Shown: positions 1 through 9,367 of the stretch, piece by piece
Layout: each line of letters opens with the position of its first letter
How positions within the stretch are numbered: position 1 is the stretch's first letter
Source: Thermococcus paralvinellae
GTDB taxonomy: Archaea; Methanobacteriota_B; Thermococci; Thermococcales; Thermococcaceae
NCBI RefSeq assembly: GCF_000517445.1
Contig: NZ_CP006965.1
Span: 186,001 to 250,000 of the forward strand
Reading direction: 5' to 3'
DNA length: 64,000 bases
Translations under genes and position numbers: made by a program
The notes under the pieces: generated by a model
What the model was told of the DNA's origin: nothing
The model's input: only the letters and a program-made list of their open reading frames with translations
Databases searched by the model: none

Positions 1-344
1 TAAGTGCTATGGAGATACCGGCTCAAGTGCAAGCTCCCTCAGCACCTGCACCAGCTCCTTCTGCGCCTTCAGTGGCTCCGGTACAGGCTTCGTCTGTGTC
101 TTCAACTTCGTCGTCAGTTTCTGCAGTGGGTGGGGGTGTTGTTTCTGCGCCTATGCCGGGTAAGGTTTTGAGGATTCTTGTTAGTGAGGGGGATCAAGTG
201 AAGGTTGGTCAGGGGTTGCTAGTGTTGGAGGCTATGAAAATGGAGAATGAAATCCCAGCACCAAAAGACGGCATCGTAAAGAAAATCCTCGTAAAAGAAG
301 GCGACACTGTCGACACAGGACAACCACTAATAGAACTCGGGTGA
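1..344 (+). CDS. Biotin carrier (gamma-type) subunit of Na+-translocating acyl-CoA/oxoacid decarboxylase, 5' partial
   Basis: Carries biotin between the carboxyltransferase and the membrane decarboxylase subunits of a sodium-pumping decarboxylase (methylmalonyl-CoA or oxaloacetate type). The frame is open to the left edge, so the first ATG (base 9) need not be the true start and an N-terminal part is probably missing. Counted from that ATG, residues 8-40 are an Ala/Pro/Ser-rich flexible linker and the last 70 residues are a biotinyl domain with the motif EAMKME; Lys77 is the expected biotin site. It ends on the start of the beta-subunit gene, consistent with one operon. The substrate cannot be told from this piece alone. 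Confidence 0.9.
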   Translation, partial: SAMEIPAQVQAPSAPAPAPSAPSVAPVQASSVSSTSSSVSAVGGGVVSAPMPGKVLRILVSEGDQVKVGQGLLVLEAMKMENEIPAPKDGIVKKILVKEGDTVDTGQPLIELG

Positions 345-349
345 GGGAT

Positions 350-1474
350 ATGGGATTAGAGCAGGCGATAATTGACTTCTTTGCTCACATGGGTCTGCTT
401 AACTTAACAGTCGGTAACCTGATTATGATACTTGTTGGACTTACACTTGTCTATTTGGCAGTAGTTAAAGAAATGGAACCTTTGCTGTTGCTTCCCATTG
501 GTATAAGTGCTGTACTTGTGAATTTGCCATTTACTGGAATAGCTGATCCTCCCCATGGTTTGTTTTATTTGATTCATCACTATCTTATTAGCACGGAGAT
601 AGTCCCTCTGTTGATATTCTTCGGTCTTGGGGCGATGACAGACTTCGGACCTATGATAGCTGATCCCAAAACCGCATTACTCGGTGCAGCTGCTCAGATT
701 GGTGTTTTCATCGCAATGCTCACAGCAGTTGCCTTAGGTTTTACTCTTCCAGAGGCAGCGTCAATTGGTATTATTGGTGGTGCTGATGGACCTACAACGA
801 TTTATTTAACAACAAAATTAGCTCCCCACCTGCTCGGGGCAACAGCAGTTGCAGCTTACAGTTACATGAGTCTCGTCCCATTGATTCAGCCGCCAGTTAT
901 TAAGGCATTGACAACTCCAGAAGAGAGAAGAATTAGGATGGAACAGCTAAGACCAGTCTCGAAGCGTGAAAAGATCCTCTTCCCAATCGCTTCAATGCTA
1001 ATCATTGGTTTGCTAGTCCCTTCAGCAGCTCCGCTAATTGGTATGCTCATGATTGGCAACCTCTTCAGGGAGAGCGGTGTTGTTGAGAGACTCAGCAAGG
1101 CAGCGAGAGAAGAGCTTATGAACATTGTTACAATCTTCCTTGGACTTGGTGTTGGTTCAACAATGAGAGCGGAGTACTTCCTAACGATGAAAACTTTAAT
1201 GATCCTTGCTTTGGGTGTCGTTGCATTTGCAACAGCAACAGCTGGTGGTGTTCTCTTAGGAAAGCTCATGATGAAGCTCAGTGGAGGAAGAATCAACCCA
1301 ATGATAGGGGCAGCTGGAGTTTCAGCAGTTCCTATGAGCGCAAGAGTTGTTCAAAAGCTGGCAGCCGAAGAAGACCCAGGAAACTTCATCTTAATGCACG
1401 CAATGGGTCCAAACGTTGCTGGGGTTATAGGTACAGCAGTTGCTGCTGGAGTTCTGCTCTCAGCTCTTGGTTGA
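350..1474 (+). CDS. Na+-translocating decarboxylase beta subunit (OadB/MmdB family)
   Basis: Integral membrane subunit that decarboxylates carboxybiotin and exports Na+. The protein is almost wholly hydrophobic with many membrane segments and holds the family motif [10 protein letters not shown] about 140 residues in. A GTG at 341 is also in frame and overlaps the stop of the biotin carrier gene; I prefer ATG 350 because GTGAGG at 341-346 then serves as its ribosome-binding site. Length (374 aa) is normal for the family. A T-rich tract follows the stop at 1475-1495 and could end transcription. Confidence 0.93.
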   Translation: MGLEQAIIDFFAHMGLLNLTVGNLIMILVGLTLVYLAVVKEMEPLLLLPIGISAVLVNLPFTGIADPPHGLFYLIHHYLISTEIVPLLIFFGLGAMTDFGPMIADPKTALLGAAAQIGVFIAMLTAVALGFTLPEAASIGIIGGADGPTTIYLTTKLAPHLLGATAVAAYSYMSLVPLIQPPVIKALTTPEERRIRMEQLRPVSKREKILFPIASMLIIGLLVPSAAPLIGMLMIGNLFRESGVVERLSKAAREELMNIVTIFLGLGVGSTMRAEYFLTMKTLMILALGVVAFATATAGGVLLGKLMMKLSGGRINPMIGAAGVSAVPMSARVVQKLAAEEDPGNFILMHAMGPNVAGVIGTAVAAGVLLSALG

Positions 1475-1550
1475 TTTCTTTCTTCCCTTATATATTTACC
1501 AAATTTCGAAAATAATTCAGCTTAATTTTTGGCAATCTGTCAATGAAAAG

Positions 1551-1559
1551 TTTAAATAG
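1551..1559 (+). promoter_or_regulatory. TATA box of CBS protein - homoserine dehydrogenase operon
   Basis: TTTAAATAG preceded by purine-rich GAAAAG, the archaeal BRE/TATA pattern. Transcription would start near 1578-1585, leaving a very short leader that favours the GTG at 1594, which has GGTGGTG directly before it. Confidence 0.6.
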
Positions 1560-1593
1560 TAGGAAGGCATTTTAGTTAAGACCGGTGGTGAAA

Positions 1594-2442
1594 GTGAAAG
1601 TTAAAAGCATAATGACACCAGATCCTGTAGTTATTGAGCTTCCAGCTACGAGGAGTTATGCTCTTGAACTCTTTAAAAAGCACAATGTTAGGTCTTTTCC
1701 CGTTGTTAGGAGAGGGACTAAGGAATTGGTTGGTATTGTAAGCATTAAAAGGGTTCTTGTAAATCCTGACGAAGATCAACTAGCAATGCTTGTGAAAAGG
1801 AATGTTCCTGTAGTTAAGCCTGCTGATGACCTAAAGAAAGCTGTCCGTTTAATGCTTGAGTATGACTATAGGCGAGTGATTGTTGTTGATGATGAAGGTA
1901 AAGTTGTCGGAATTCTCACAGTTGGTGACATTATTAGGAGATATCTGGCAAAGAATGAAAAGTACAAAGATGTTGAAATTGAGCCTTACTACCAGAGATA
2001 TGTGAGTGTTGTATGGAAGGGTACTCCATTAAAAGCTGCTTTAAAAGCGTTACTTTTGTGCAATGCAATGGCAATCCCGGTAATTGATGATGATGGGAAC
2101 CTAATTGGAATAGTTGATGAGACAGATTTGCTTAAGGATAGCGAAGTTGTCAGAGTTATGAAGAGTTCTGCTTTAGCGGTCTCAAGCGAAGAGGAGTGGA
2201 TTCTTGAAAGTAATCCAATTCTGCTCTTTGAAAAGGCTGAACTCCAGTTGCCTAAGAAGCCTGTTGAGGAAATAATGACAAAGAACCCGATAATTGCAAC
2301 ACCTCATATGAGCGTTTACGATGTAGCAAACAAAATGGCCAAATACAGGATTGAACAGCTTCCAGTCATTAAGGGGGAAGGAGACCTTGTGGGGTTAATC
2401 AGAGATATGGACTTAATAAAGGTCATTGTGAACAGAAAATGA
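1594..2442 (+). CDS. Four-CBS-domain protein
   Basis: Four consecutive CBS motifs (about residues 4-57, 69-122, 137-192 and 227-280), with no enzyme or DNA-binding domain. CBS pairs usually bind adenosyl compounds (AMP, ATP, SAM) and regulate a partner. The frame can also begin at GTG 1585; 1594 is chosen because of the ribosome-binding site at 1584-1590. Its stop overlaps the ATG of the homoserine dehydrogenase gene (ATGA), so the two are translationally coupled, which suggests that it regulates this enzyme; that is inference. Confidence 0.85.
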   Translation: MKVKSIMTPDPVVIELPATRSYALELFKKHNVRSFPVVRRGTKELVGIVSIKRVLVNPDEDQLAMLVKRNVPVVKPADDLKKAVRLMLEYDYRRVIVVDDEGKVVGILTVGDIIRRYLAKNEKYKDVEIEPYYQRYVSVVWKGTPLKAALKALLLCNAMAIPVIDDDGNLIGIVDETDLLKDSEVVRVMKSSALAVSSEEEWILESNPILLFEKAELQLPKKPVEEIMTKNPIIATPHMSVYDVANKMAKYRIEQLPVIKGEGDLVGLIRDMDLIKVIVNRK

Positions 2443-3440
2443 CCGAGGTTTTCCTTTCTTTTATAGGTTTTGGAAACGTGGGCAGGGGAGTTGCAAGAGT
2501 CCTTCTAGAAAAAGCAGAGCAATTTAGAATAAAATATGGTCTAAAGTTTAGAGTTGTCAGCATTTCCGATTCTAAAGCTACTATCTGGGAGGAGGGTGGA
2601 ATAGATTTAAGAGAGGCGTTAATGGTTAAGGAAACTTTTGGAAGCTTGGACAGATGGGGGAATGACTATGAGGTCTATCAAATGTCCCCGATGGAAGTTG
2701 TGAAGGAAGTTGAGAGTGACGTTGTTGTTGATGTAACCAATGATGTGAACGCGTGGAAATGGCATATGGAGGCTTTCAGACATGGCAGGCATGTTGTTAC
2801 TTCAAACAAACCTCCTTTGGTTTTCCATTTCATGGAGCTTACCCAGGAGGCCTACATGAGAAGAGTGAATTACAGATTTGAGGCAACTGTGATGGCTGGA
2901 ACGCCGATAATAACCCTTTTACAAGAAAGCCTCTTAGGAGATGAAATTTTGAGCATTCAGGGAGTTTTAAATGGTACAACAACTTTTATTTTGAGCCAGA
3001 TGGAGAGAGGACTTAGCTTTGAAGATGCATTGAAGAAGGCTCAAGAGCTTGGAATAGCTGAGAGGGATTCGAGCACGGACATTAAGGGTATAGATGCTGC
3101 TTATAAAGCTGCAATTCTCCATAACGTTGCTTTCTATCCAATAAGCTTTGAGAAGTTAAGGATTAGAGGAATTGCCGAAATATCAATGGAAGATATAGAG
3201 AGGGCTAGGAGAGAAGGTAAGGCTATAAGGTTAGTTGCTGAGGTTAAGAAAGGTGAAGTTTCCGTTGAGCCGAAAACTGTTCCAAAGGATTCACCATTAG
3301 CTGTTTATGGAACACAAAATGTTGCAGTTATTGAAACGGACTTGTTGGGAAAGCTTGTAATCAAAGGTGGTGGTGCTGGAGTTAAGGAGACTGCTTCTGC
3401 TGTTGTGAATGATGTCATCAAAGCCGTGAGGAGAGAATAA
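2439..3440 (+). CDS. hom: Homoserine dehydrogenase
   Basis: Reduces aspartate semialdehyde to homoserine with NAD(P)H, on the way to threonine and methionine. The N-terminus has the dinucleotide motif GFGNVGRG (residues 10-17), and the family signature with catalytic lysine is seen around DIKGIDAAYKAA (about residue 216). At 333 aa it has only the catalytic core and lacks a C-terminal ACT domain, so feedback control, if any, must come from elsewhere, perhaps the upstream CBS protein. Aspartate kinase lies far away at 49652. Confidence 0.92.
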   Translation: MTEVFLSFIGFGNVGRGVARVLLEKAEQFRIKYGLKFRVVSISDSKATIWEEGGIDLREALMVKETFGSLDRWGNDYEVYQMSPMEVVKEVESDVVVDVTNDVNAWKWHMEAFRHGRHVVTSNKPPLVFHFMELTQEAYMRRVNYRFEATVMAGTPIITLLQESLLGDEILSIQGVLNGTTTFILSQMERGLSFEDALKKAQELGIAERDSSTDIKGIDAAYKAAILHNVAFYPISFEKLRIRGIAEISMEDIERARREGKAIRLVAEVKKGEVSVEPKTVPKDSPLAVYGTQNVAVIETDLLGKLVIKGGGAGVKETASAVVNDVIKAVRRE

Positions 3441-3485
3441 CCAAATCTTTATATTTCCATAGTTGAGCTTTTCTTCGGTGAGAGC

Positions 3486-4013
3486 ATGGAGCATGTGATT
3501 GCACTCCATCAAGTGTATGGTGAGCTCATATTTAGAGGGTTAAAGTCTCACGAAATTAGACGTTCGAGAGTTTTTAATGAGGGAGATATTGTCTTCCTTT
3601 ACATAGCGAGAGGAAATCTATTCACCCTTAAGAGAACACTTGAGAAACTTGGTTTAACTGAAGAACAGTTGCTGACTAAGAGGGGAACAATTGCGGGTGG
3701 CTTTGAGGTGGGGGAAGTTATAAAAGCTGATTTTGAAACCCTTTGGGAGCTCACAAAAGATACAAGCGGCTTAACCTTCGTTCACGGAGAGGAAAGGGGT
3801 AAGCAGTGGCTCAAAGAATACGTCAAAAATTACGGGTACGCTTTTGCCATCGAAAAGCCTTTTCTCTTCAAAGAGCCTATAAGCAGAGAAGAAATGAAGG
3901 AAAAGTACGGTGTTTTTGTGGAAGGGATTATTCATCTCTCAAGCAGGACGAGGCAACCCTGGGTTAAAGCTCTGCTTGAAGATTTAATGAGCAGAGAAGC
4001 CGTCTTCATTTAG
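3486..4013 (+). CDS. PUA/ASCH-like (DUF365-type) protein
   Basis: A 175-aa protein beginning MEHVIALHQVYGELIFRGLK, which has the style of ASCH/PUA-fold proteins (short beta strands with a GLK-H-E-I-R motif near residue 18-25) and fits the archaeal DUF365 family. ASCH domains are thought to bind RNA or modified bases; no specific reaction is established here. A TATA-like CTTTATATTT lies at about 3446-3455 and GGTGAG before the ATG is the ribosome-binding site. Its end overlaps the convergent ZPR1-like gene by 8 bases. Confidence 0.7.
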   Translation: MEHVIALHQVYGELIFRGLKSHEIRRSRVFNEGDIVFLYIARGNLFTLKRTLEKLGLTEEQLLTKRGTIAGGFEVGEVIKADFETLWELTKDTSGLTFVHGEERGKQWLKEYVKNYGYAFAIEKPFLFKEPISREEMKEKYGVFVEGIIHLSSRTRQPWVKALLEDLMSREAVFI

Positions 4014-4635
4014 CCTCTTTGTCTTCAAGTTTTTCTGGCTCAATGACTACATAAGGTCCTGTGCTGAGCTTTTTAATTTCTTCCTTTGTCAAAAGTCTGC
4101 TCTTGACTTTTTCACCAATTAAAGCGCTGTTTCCGAAGGGATCCATAATCTTAACGGTCAGCGACTTTTTGCCTTCCTTGACATCTTCAATATAATCTAA
4201 GAGCTCATCAATCTTCTTTACTGCTTCCTTGTCGTTTTCCTGCTCTTTAAAGTCCTTTGCCATCAAAAGGGTTTCCCTAACTCTCTCTAAAACTCCTTCA
4301 ACATTGCTCACAAATCCCTGACTCGCTGGACCAGGTTCAATCTTTATGCCAAGTTCTTCCAATTCAATTGTTCCACTCTTGCTTCTCACGACTCTTGTAA
4401 ACAGGTCTTTTTCCTCTTCAACCTTCACTGTGTATAACTTTGGCTCCTTCTCCTCTAATATCATAACATCTGCACTTCTGTAGCCGCATTTTTCGCAGAT
4501 AATCGTTGATTCCATGACTTTGCCAAAATAAGGGATGTCATGAATATACTGAAGAGCCTTAAGTGTGTTTTTACTACCACAGATTGGACAGTCTCCCAAT
4601 TTAATCTCTTGAATGGCAGGTTTTTCTTCACTCAT
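4006..4635 (-). CDS. ZPR1-type zinc finger protein
   Basis: Cytosolic protein with a C4 zinc ribbon: CPIC near residue 16 and CEKCGYR near residue 48, followed by a mixed alpha/beta domain, as in archaeal ZPR1-family proteins. Eukaryotic ZPR1 binds elongation factor eEF1A; the archaeal role is not established. ATG at 4635 is chosen because GGTGATG stands before it on the minus strand; a longer TTG-started version would swallow this site. Confidence 0.85.
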   Translation of the reverse strand: MSEEKPAIQEIKLGDCPICGSKNTLKALQYIHDIPYFGKVMESTIICEKCGYRSADVMILEEKEPKLYTVKVEEEKDLFTRVVRSKSGTIELEELGIKIEPGPASQGFVSNVEGVLERVRETLLMAKDFKEQENDKEAVKKIDELLDYIEDVKEGKKSLTVKIMDPFGNSALIGEKVKSRLLTKEEIKKLSTGPYVVIEPEKLEDKEAK

Positions 4636-4700
4636 GAGCATCACCAATAGGAAAAGCCAAAAAAGAGTTTATAAAGTCATAGTAGGGAAGGAGAGAAGAG

Positions 4701-5102
4701 TCAGCCCCTGTATATCTTGATGTCTGGTGGAGTTACTATAAGCTTAATTTCATATTTTGAAATCTTTGCAGCATCCCCACCAAGGGCATGAACCATGCCT
4801 TTTATTTGTTCGGCCACTTTTTCTAAAACTTCTGGCTTTGATTCAAGTGGTGTTAAATCTGCAATAACAATGTTCCCTTCTTGTATTTCCTCTGAGATTC
4901 TTTCTAAATCTGTGTAACTGGTGACAACGATTTTTTTAATGTATCTTATTTCAGGTTTTACAAGTTCTTTTGCAAGTTCATCTTCTTCAAGAGGGATAAC
5001 ATCAATATCGGCTATTGATCCACCTTCAACGTCTTTTCTAATAGGGTTTAGTGGATTCCTTTTTGGTTCCTCTTTCTTAATAATTTTGTCAAACAATCCC
5101 AT
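4701..5102 (-). CDS. sepF: SepF-like cell division protein (DUF552)
   Basis: About 133 aa. It starts with an amphipathic N-terminus (MGLFDKIIKKEE), followed by a charged linker and a C-terminal SepF domain (from about IRYIKKIVVTSY). In archaea SepF anchors FtsZ to the membrane, and the N-terminal helix is the membrane tether. The start ATG at 5102 has GGAGGG about 6 bases before it. An in-frame upstream ATG at 5147 lacks a ribosome-binding site. A TATA-like AATATAAATAC lies upstream on the minus strand (about 5148-5158). Confidence 0.85.
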   Translation of the reverse strand: MGLFDKIIKKEEPKRNPLNPIRKDVEGGSIADIDVIPLEEDELAKELVKPEIRYIKKIVVTSYTDLERISEEIQEGNIVIADLTPLESKPEVLEKVAEQIKGMVHALGGDAAKISKYEIKLIVTPPDIKIYRG

Positions 5103-5153
5103 TAGTTTTCCCTCCATGAACTTTAAGCTGAATTTATTTTTATGCATTGGTAT

Positions 5154-5942
5154 TTATATTTCTTGTGGAAGATGACGAGGGGGAAAGAATTCCCCCTCTT
5201 CTCTCTGACTTCTCCCCCTTCTTTTAAGTTCTTTTTTCTGAATCAGCCTCAGCAGAGCAGAGTAGTAAGCAATTTTAAGAGCATTCTTTTCTATGTCTTG
5301 TTCTATGAGGGCATCGAGCCTGTGGATTATTTCTCCTTCAGCTTTCTTTAGGGCTTCCTCAGAATAGCCGGCAAATTTGAGTCCCATCATGATGGCAAGG
5401 ACTTCCGGCGGAATGGTTTGAGATTTTGGCTTCTCATTTATCTTCTTCCCGCTGATCTCCGCCAAGAACTGCCGGAATTCTTCAAGTTCCGGCTCGATGT
5501 CGATGCCGTTTCTCTTGAGAATACCCACAGGATCGTCTACCTCATGAAGCGCCTTTCCAATTATCTTAAGGTTTGGATGATTGGGTTCTGGCCACATTTT
5601 GTCAATAATCTTGAATATCTTTGGCAGGCCCCTTTCGATCGCTTGTTTGAGTTTTTCCTCGTCAGCTATAGGAATCTCTTTACTAACATGGTTTATTACG
5701 AACTGTGCGATCATATCGGGATTTTCTTTGAGGCGATCGTAGCTCATATTCTGGTTCAAGAACAGGCTATCTAGTGCATCTCCAATGGCATGGCCTACGG
5801 ATGGGTGATAAGTGCTCTCATGATTGGCGACCAAGAGTGCAAGGAACCCGTGAATGAGCGAATACCCCTTCAGCCGCGCATCCTCTTCCATTATGATGTA
5901 GTCAGAATATTTTTTTGCCGATGGAGTGTATTTTGTGTTCAT
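5154..5942 (-). CDS. Hypothetical protein, accessory cassette
   Basis: 262 aa, not recognised. Soluble, helix-rich and acidic in the middle, with a basic Arg/Lys-rich tail (KKELKRRGRSQREE); no signal peptide or membrane segment. A phrase with several His (NHESTYHPSVGHAIGDALD, residues 41-59) might bind a metal, but this is only a look. Codon use includes CGG/CGC arginine codons and more GCC/ATC than the neighbouring AGA/AGG-only genes, suggesting acquired DNA. Start uncertain: ATG 5942 overlaps the upstream gene by 41 bases, and ATG 5891 is an alternative; neither has a clear ribosome-binding site. Confidence 0.6.
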   Translation of the reverse strand: MNTKYTPSAKKYSDYIIMEEDARLKGYSLIHGFLALLVANHESTYHPSVGHAIGDALDSLFLNQNMSYDRLKENPDMIAQFVINHVSKEIPIADEEKLKQAIERGLPKIFKIIDKMWPEPNHPNLKIIGKALHEVDDPVGILKRNGIDIEPELEEFRQFLAEISGKKINEKPKSQTIPPEVLAIMMGLKFAGYSEEALKKAEGEIIHRLDALIEQDIEKNALKIAYYSALLRLIQKKELKRRGRSQREEGEFFPPRHLPQEI

Positions 5943-6207
5943 TTATCTGCGTGTCGTATTCAGCGTCCATAAGTTTCTTTATCTTTTCTAGGTCGCCCTC
6001 CGGGTCTGTACGCGCGAGGAGCAGCAAATATCCTTTTTTTGGATACCCTGTGACTGAGTACTCGCTGGAGTATTCGAAATCTATTTTTGGGAAGTCCTTC
6101 TTGACTTCTCTCCTCTGCTTTTTCCGTTTTTTCTCCTTCTTTCCCCCGAATATGAACATGCCAGCCAAAGCGAAAAGCGACAAAGCCCACCACCCTTCAA
6201 ACTTCAC
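5902..6207 (-). CDS. Small membrane-anchored hypothetical protein, accessory cassette
   Basis: About 101 aa from GTG 6207. It has one N-terminal hydrophobic segment (about residues 5-22, WWALSLFALAGMFIFGG), then a strongly basic KKEKKRKKQRREVKK stretch and a soluble C-terminal half. The basic stretch after the helix predicts a cytoplasmic C-terminus. GAGG lies just before the GTG. The same frame stays open to 6372, but that upstream stretch contains low-complexity sequence and hairpins and is unlikely to be protein. It overlaps the next gene by 41 bases; the two look like one cassette. Function unknown. Confidence 0.5.
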   Translation of the reverse strand: MKFEGWWALSLFALAGMFIFGGKKEKKRKKQRREVKKDFPKIDFEYSSEYSVTGYPKKGYLLLLARTDPEGDLEKIKKLMDAEYDTQINEHKIHSIGKKIF

Positions 6208-6428
6208 CCTCAAAAGAAATAAGCCTTTTCCTACTCCTTGACGGGGGTGAGGGGCGTAGCCCCCGATAGCTAAGAAAAAAGGAAGGGTGAGGGAAACATG
6301 GTTTCCCCAGTAATAAAGAGAGGGAGTAGGTAAGATAGGAGATGGAGAAGATTCTTTTCCCCTCTCCCGCATTGCAAAAATTTTTCACATCTCAAAGACA
6401 GAAAAAGGGTGGAAGGGTTCGAAAGTCT
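6208..6428. other. Non-coding stretch with two perfect hairpins
   Basis: About 220 bases without a convincing gene. It holds GGGGC-GTA-GCCCC (6251-6263) inside a GC-rich patch beginning GGGGGTGAGG, and GGGAAAC-ATG-GTTTCCC (6291-6307). It lies between divergent transcripts, the small membrane gene on the minus strand and the SPOUT methyltransferase on the plus strand. The hairpins may belong to the minus-strand leader or be remnants of a mobile element. Confidence 0.4.
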
Positions 6429-6437
6429 TTTAAATAC
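6429..6437 (+). promoter_or_regulatory. TATA box of SPOUT methyltransferase - L3 operon
   Basis: TTTTAAATAC-type element after GAAAGTC, about 60 bases before the ATG of the methyltransferase gene. It is the only good promoter before L3, so it probably drives the start of the ribosomal super-operon. Confidence 0.6.
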
Positions 6438-6492
6438 TTTCCTTTTACTCCATCACAGCTTCCCTATGTGTATAAGTGAAGGATGAGCAAAA

Positions 6493-7269
6493 ATGGCCCT
6501 ACATATCTTTATTCCAGATTCGCTCCTTGAAGAAACACCCGACCCGAAGATAAGGACATACAAGGTTGGGCAGATAGCAAGGGCAGCTGCAATATTCGGC
6601 GTTGAGCACATATGGATTTACAAGGCTGGCGGCAAGGATGGAAAGTTCATAAAACTAATCCTTGAATATGCAGAAACTCCCCAATATCTCCGCAAAGCAT
6701 TGTTTCCTATAAGGAAAGAACTCAAGTATGTTGGTGTAATCCCTCCCTTAAGAACTCCCCATCATAAGCTCAAGGGAAGACCCGCGCTGGGAGAGATTCG
6801 GGAAGGCATAATCATTAAAAAGGGAAAGAGGCTTTACGCAGACATTGGCCTTGACGAACTTGCTATCGTTGAAGGCTCTGGAGAAGGACGAATGACGTTC
6901 AAAATAGTCTCAGTAAAGCCTTTGAAAGTGGTTTCAGCAAAACCCGTTGAATACTGGGGATACAGAGTTCATCTCACGAACAAAACACTAGCAAAAACAC
7001 TTAAAAAGGCAAGGCTTGACTTAGCAATCGCGACCTCACGTAAAGGTGAGGATGTAAGAAAAGTTAAACTCCCTCCGCTGGAGGGGGAGATTGGATTTGT
7101 GTTCGGGTCGCCGAGAAAGGGTGTGATGGAAATCCTGAGAGACTTCAATGAGGATTATCCCTTTGATTTAATCCTCAATACCATTCCAAATCAAAAGACG
7201 AAAACCGTTAGAACTGAAGAAGCCGTGTTGGCGACTTTGGCCGTGTTTAATTTCATAAGGAGGGATTGA
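6493..7269 (+). CDS. SPOUT-fold RNA methyltransferase (DUF171 / SPOUT1 family)
   Basis: Predicted SAM-dependent RNA methyltransferase with a knotted SPOUT fold. The C-terminal part has the pattern [15 protein letters not shown] and [20 protein letters not shown], typical of the SAM-binding knot; an OB-like insert lies between about residues 90 and 150. The family is regularly found just upstream of rpl3 in archaea, and here it ends 1 base before the L3 gene, pointing to rRNA as substrate. The base modified is not known from sequence. Confidence 0.85.
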   Translation: MALHIFIPDSLLEETPDPKIRTYKVGQIARAAAIFGVEHIWIYKAGGKDGKFIKLILEYAETPQYLRKALFPIRKELKYVGVIPPLRTPHHKLKGRPALGEIREGIIIKKGKRLYADIGLDELAIVEGSGEGRMTFKIVSVKPLKVVSAKPVEYWGYRVHLTNKTLAKTLKKARLDLAIATSRKGEDVRKVKLPPLEGEIGFVFGSPRKGVMEILRDFNEDYPFDLILNTIPNQKTKTVRTEEAVLATLAVFNFIRRD

Positions 7270-7270
7270 T

Positions 7271-8311
7271 ATGGGTAAGATTAGCAAGCCAAGAAGAGGT
7301 TCATTGGCATATTCCCCAAGAAAAAGGGCTAAGAGCATAGTCCCTAGAATTAGAAAGTGGCCTCAGGAAGATGAGGTAAGGCTACTCGGATTTGCTGGCT
7401 ACAAGGCAGGAATGACTCACATACTCATGATAGATGACAGACCAGGGCTTACAAAGGGCAAAGAGATATTCATGCCAGTTACAATAGTTGAAGCTCCACC
7501 AATGGTTGTCTTTGGAATCAGAGCATACAAGCAGGGTTATCTTGGCCTTGAAACAGCAACAGAGGTCTGGATTCCAAATCTCAATCCAGACCTGAAGAGA
7601 AGAATTAAGACACTTCCAAAGAACTATAATGAAGAGGCATTCCAGCAGAAGCTTGGCGAGCTTGAAGACCTAGTTAAGAGCGGTGAAATAGTTGAGGTTA
7701 GAGCTTTGGTTCACACTCAGCCAAGACTGATCAAGCTCAAGAAGAAGCCAGAAGTCATGGAGTACGCTGTTGGTGGAAAGAGTGTGGAAGAGAAGTTTGC
7801 CTATCTCAAGGAGAAGCTTGGAAAAGAAATCAGGGCAAAGGAGGTTCTCAAGGAGGGCGAGCTCTTAGACGTTATAGCTGTCACAAAGGGTAAGGGAACT
7901 CAAGGTCCAGTTAAGAGATGGGGAATCAAGGTTCAATTCCACAAGGCTCAGAGAGCTGGAAAAGGAAGACACGTTGGTAACTTAGGTCCATGGCACCCAG
8001 CAAGGGTTATGTGGACAGTTCCACAAGCCGGTCAGATGGGCTTCCACCACAGGACAGAGTTCAACAAGAGGTTGATCGCTATTGGTGAGAATGGAGCTCT
8101 CGAGCTTGATGGAAACAAGATTGAGATTACACCAAAGGGCGGCTTCCCACACTATGGAATCGTTAGGAGTGACTTCCTAATGATTGCAGGTTCAATCCCC
8201 GGTGCAATTAAGAGAATCATTAGAGTTAGACCAGCAATCAGACCACCAGCTAAGAAGCCACCTGTTGAGAGACCGCAGATTACATACATTAGTAGGGAAT
8301 CAAAGCAATGA
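7271..8311 (+). CDS. rpl3: Ribosomal protein L3 (uL3)
   Basis: Large-subunit protein near the peptidyl transferase centre. It has the archaeal/eukaryotic L3 layout: N-terminal [25 protein letters not shown], and the loop with [20 protein letters not shown] residues (here [21 protein letters not shown]). 346 aa, normal. ATG 7271 preceded by GGAGGG. First gene of the S10-type block. Confidence 0.98.
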   Translation: MGKISKPRRGSLAYSPRKRAKSIVPRIRKWPQEDEVRLLGFAGYKAGMTHILMIDDRPGLTKGKEIFMPVTIVEAPPMVVFGIRAYKQGYLGLETATEVWIPNLNPDLKRRIKTLPKNYNEEAFQQKLGELEDLVKSGEIVEVRALVHTQPRLIKLKKKPEVMEYAVGGKSVEEKFAYLKEKLGKEIRAKEVLKEGELLDVIAVTKGKGTQGPVKRWGIKVQFHKAQRAGKGRHVGNLGPWHPARVMWTVPQAGQMGFHHRTEFNKRLIAIGENGALELDGNKIEITPKGGFPHYGIVRSDFLMIAGSIPGAIKRIIRVRPAIRPPAKKPPVERPQITYISRESKQ

Positions 8312-8321
8312 GGTGAGTTAG

Positions 8322-9089
8322 ATGAAGGTTAAGGTGTTCTCACTCAACGGCGAGCCAATTGAAGAGATTGAGTTGCCCAAGGTATTTGAAACCCCATTCA
8401 GACCAGATTTGATTAGGAGAGCGGTCATTGCTTCATGGACACACAGAATTCAGCCTCAAGGTAGAGACCCCATGGCTGGTAAGAGAAGGGTCACAGAAAA
8501 CATTGGTAAAGGTCACGGAATGGCAAGAGTTGAAAGAATAAAGACCGCTCCAAGGTTTGCTGCATTCGTTCCATTTGCAAGAGGCGGTAGAAGGGCTCAC
8601 CCACCAAAGGTCGAGAAGATAATCTGGGAAGACATCAATAAGAAAGAGAAGAAGCTCGCTCTCATGAGTGCAATTGCAGCAACAGCAAACTATGATTTGG
8701 TCAGAGCGAGAGGTCACATAATTGACAACATTCCACAGATCCCACTCATCGTTGAGGATGAGCTCGAGAAGATAGGCAAGACAAGGGAAACAAGAGAGAT
8801 ATTCAAGAAACTTGGCATTTGGGACGACATTGAGAGAGCAAAGAAGAACACAAAGGTTAGAGCTGGGAAAGGTAAGATGAGAGGAAGGAGATACAAGAAG
8901 GCTAAGGGTCCACTAATCGTCGTTGCAAAGAACGAAGGAATACTCTTAGGCGCAAGGAACCACCCAGGTGTTGATGTTGTATTAGTTGACAACCTTGGAG
9001 TTGAGATGCTTGCTCCAGGTACACATCCCGGAAGGCTAACCGTGTGGACAAAAGGTGCAATTGAGAGATTAAGGGAGATTTACGGGTGA
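8322..9089 (+). CDS. rpl4: Ribosomal protein L4 (uL4)
   Basis: Large-subunit protein lining the exit tunnel. The extended loop is visible ([20 protein letters not shown] onward), followed by [12 protein letters not shown]-like sequence typical of archaeal L4. 255 aa. GAGGTGAG precedes the ATG, 10 bases after L3. Confidence 0.98.
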   Translation: MKVKVFSLNGEPIEEIELPKVFETPFRPDLIRRAVIASWTHRIQPQGRDPMAGKRRVTENIGKGHGMARVERIKTAPRFAAFVPFARGGRRAHPPKVEKIIWEDINKKEKKLALMSAIAATANYDLVRARGHIIDNIPQIPLIVEDELEKIGKTRETREIFKKLGIWDDIERAKKNTKVRAGKGKMRGRRYKKAKGPLIVVAKNEGILLGARNHPGVDVVLVDNLGVEMLAPGTHPGRLTVWTKGAIERLREIYG

Positions 9090-9095
9090 TGAAAA

Positions 9096-9356
9096 ATGGA
9101 TCCGTACAAGGTTATTATCAGACCTGTCGTTACAGAAAAGGCAGTTTCATTGATTGAAAAAGAAAATAAGCTCACATTCATCGTTGACAGAAGAGCCACA
9201 AAGCAAGATATCAAGAAAGCCGTAGAGGAAATCTACAATGTTAAAGTTGAAAAAGTCAATACACTTATTACAATGAAAGGCGAGAAGAAGGCATATGTTA
9301 AGCTTAAGCCTGAGTACAATGCAAGTGAAATTGCTGCTAGAATAGGATTGTTCTGA
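9096..9356 (+). CDS. rpl23: Ribosomal protein L23 (uL23)
   Basis: 86-aa protein at the tunnel exit, docking site for SRP and nascent-chain factors. VVTEKA near residue 11 and the [21 protein letters not shown] core identify it. Six bases after L4. Confidence 0.98.
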   Translation: MDPYKVIIRPVVTEKAVSLIEKENKLTFIVDRRATKQDIKKAVEEIYNVKVEKVNTLITMKGEKKAYVKLKPEYNASEIAARIGLF

Positions 9357-9367
9357 GGTGGGTGAGA

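Noticed and set aside
886-1296. Long antisense frames opposite genes (such as here and across the ribosomal block)
   Set aside because: They mirror real genes, lack ribosome-binding sites, and read as low-complexity Ser/Leu-rich sequence.
6197-6388. Extra small frames upstream of the accessory membrane protein
   Set aside because: They cover the hairpins and low-complexity DNA, overlap each other in different frames and show no ribosome-binding site.
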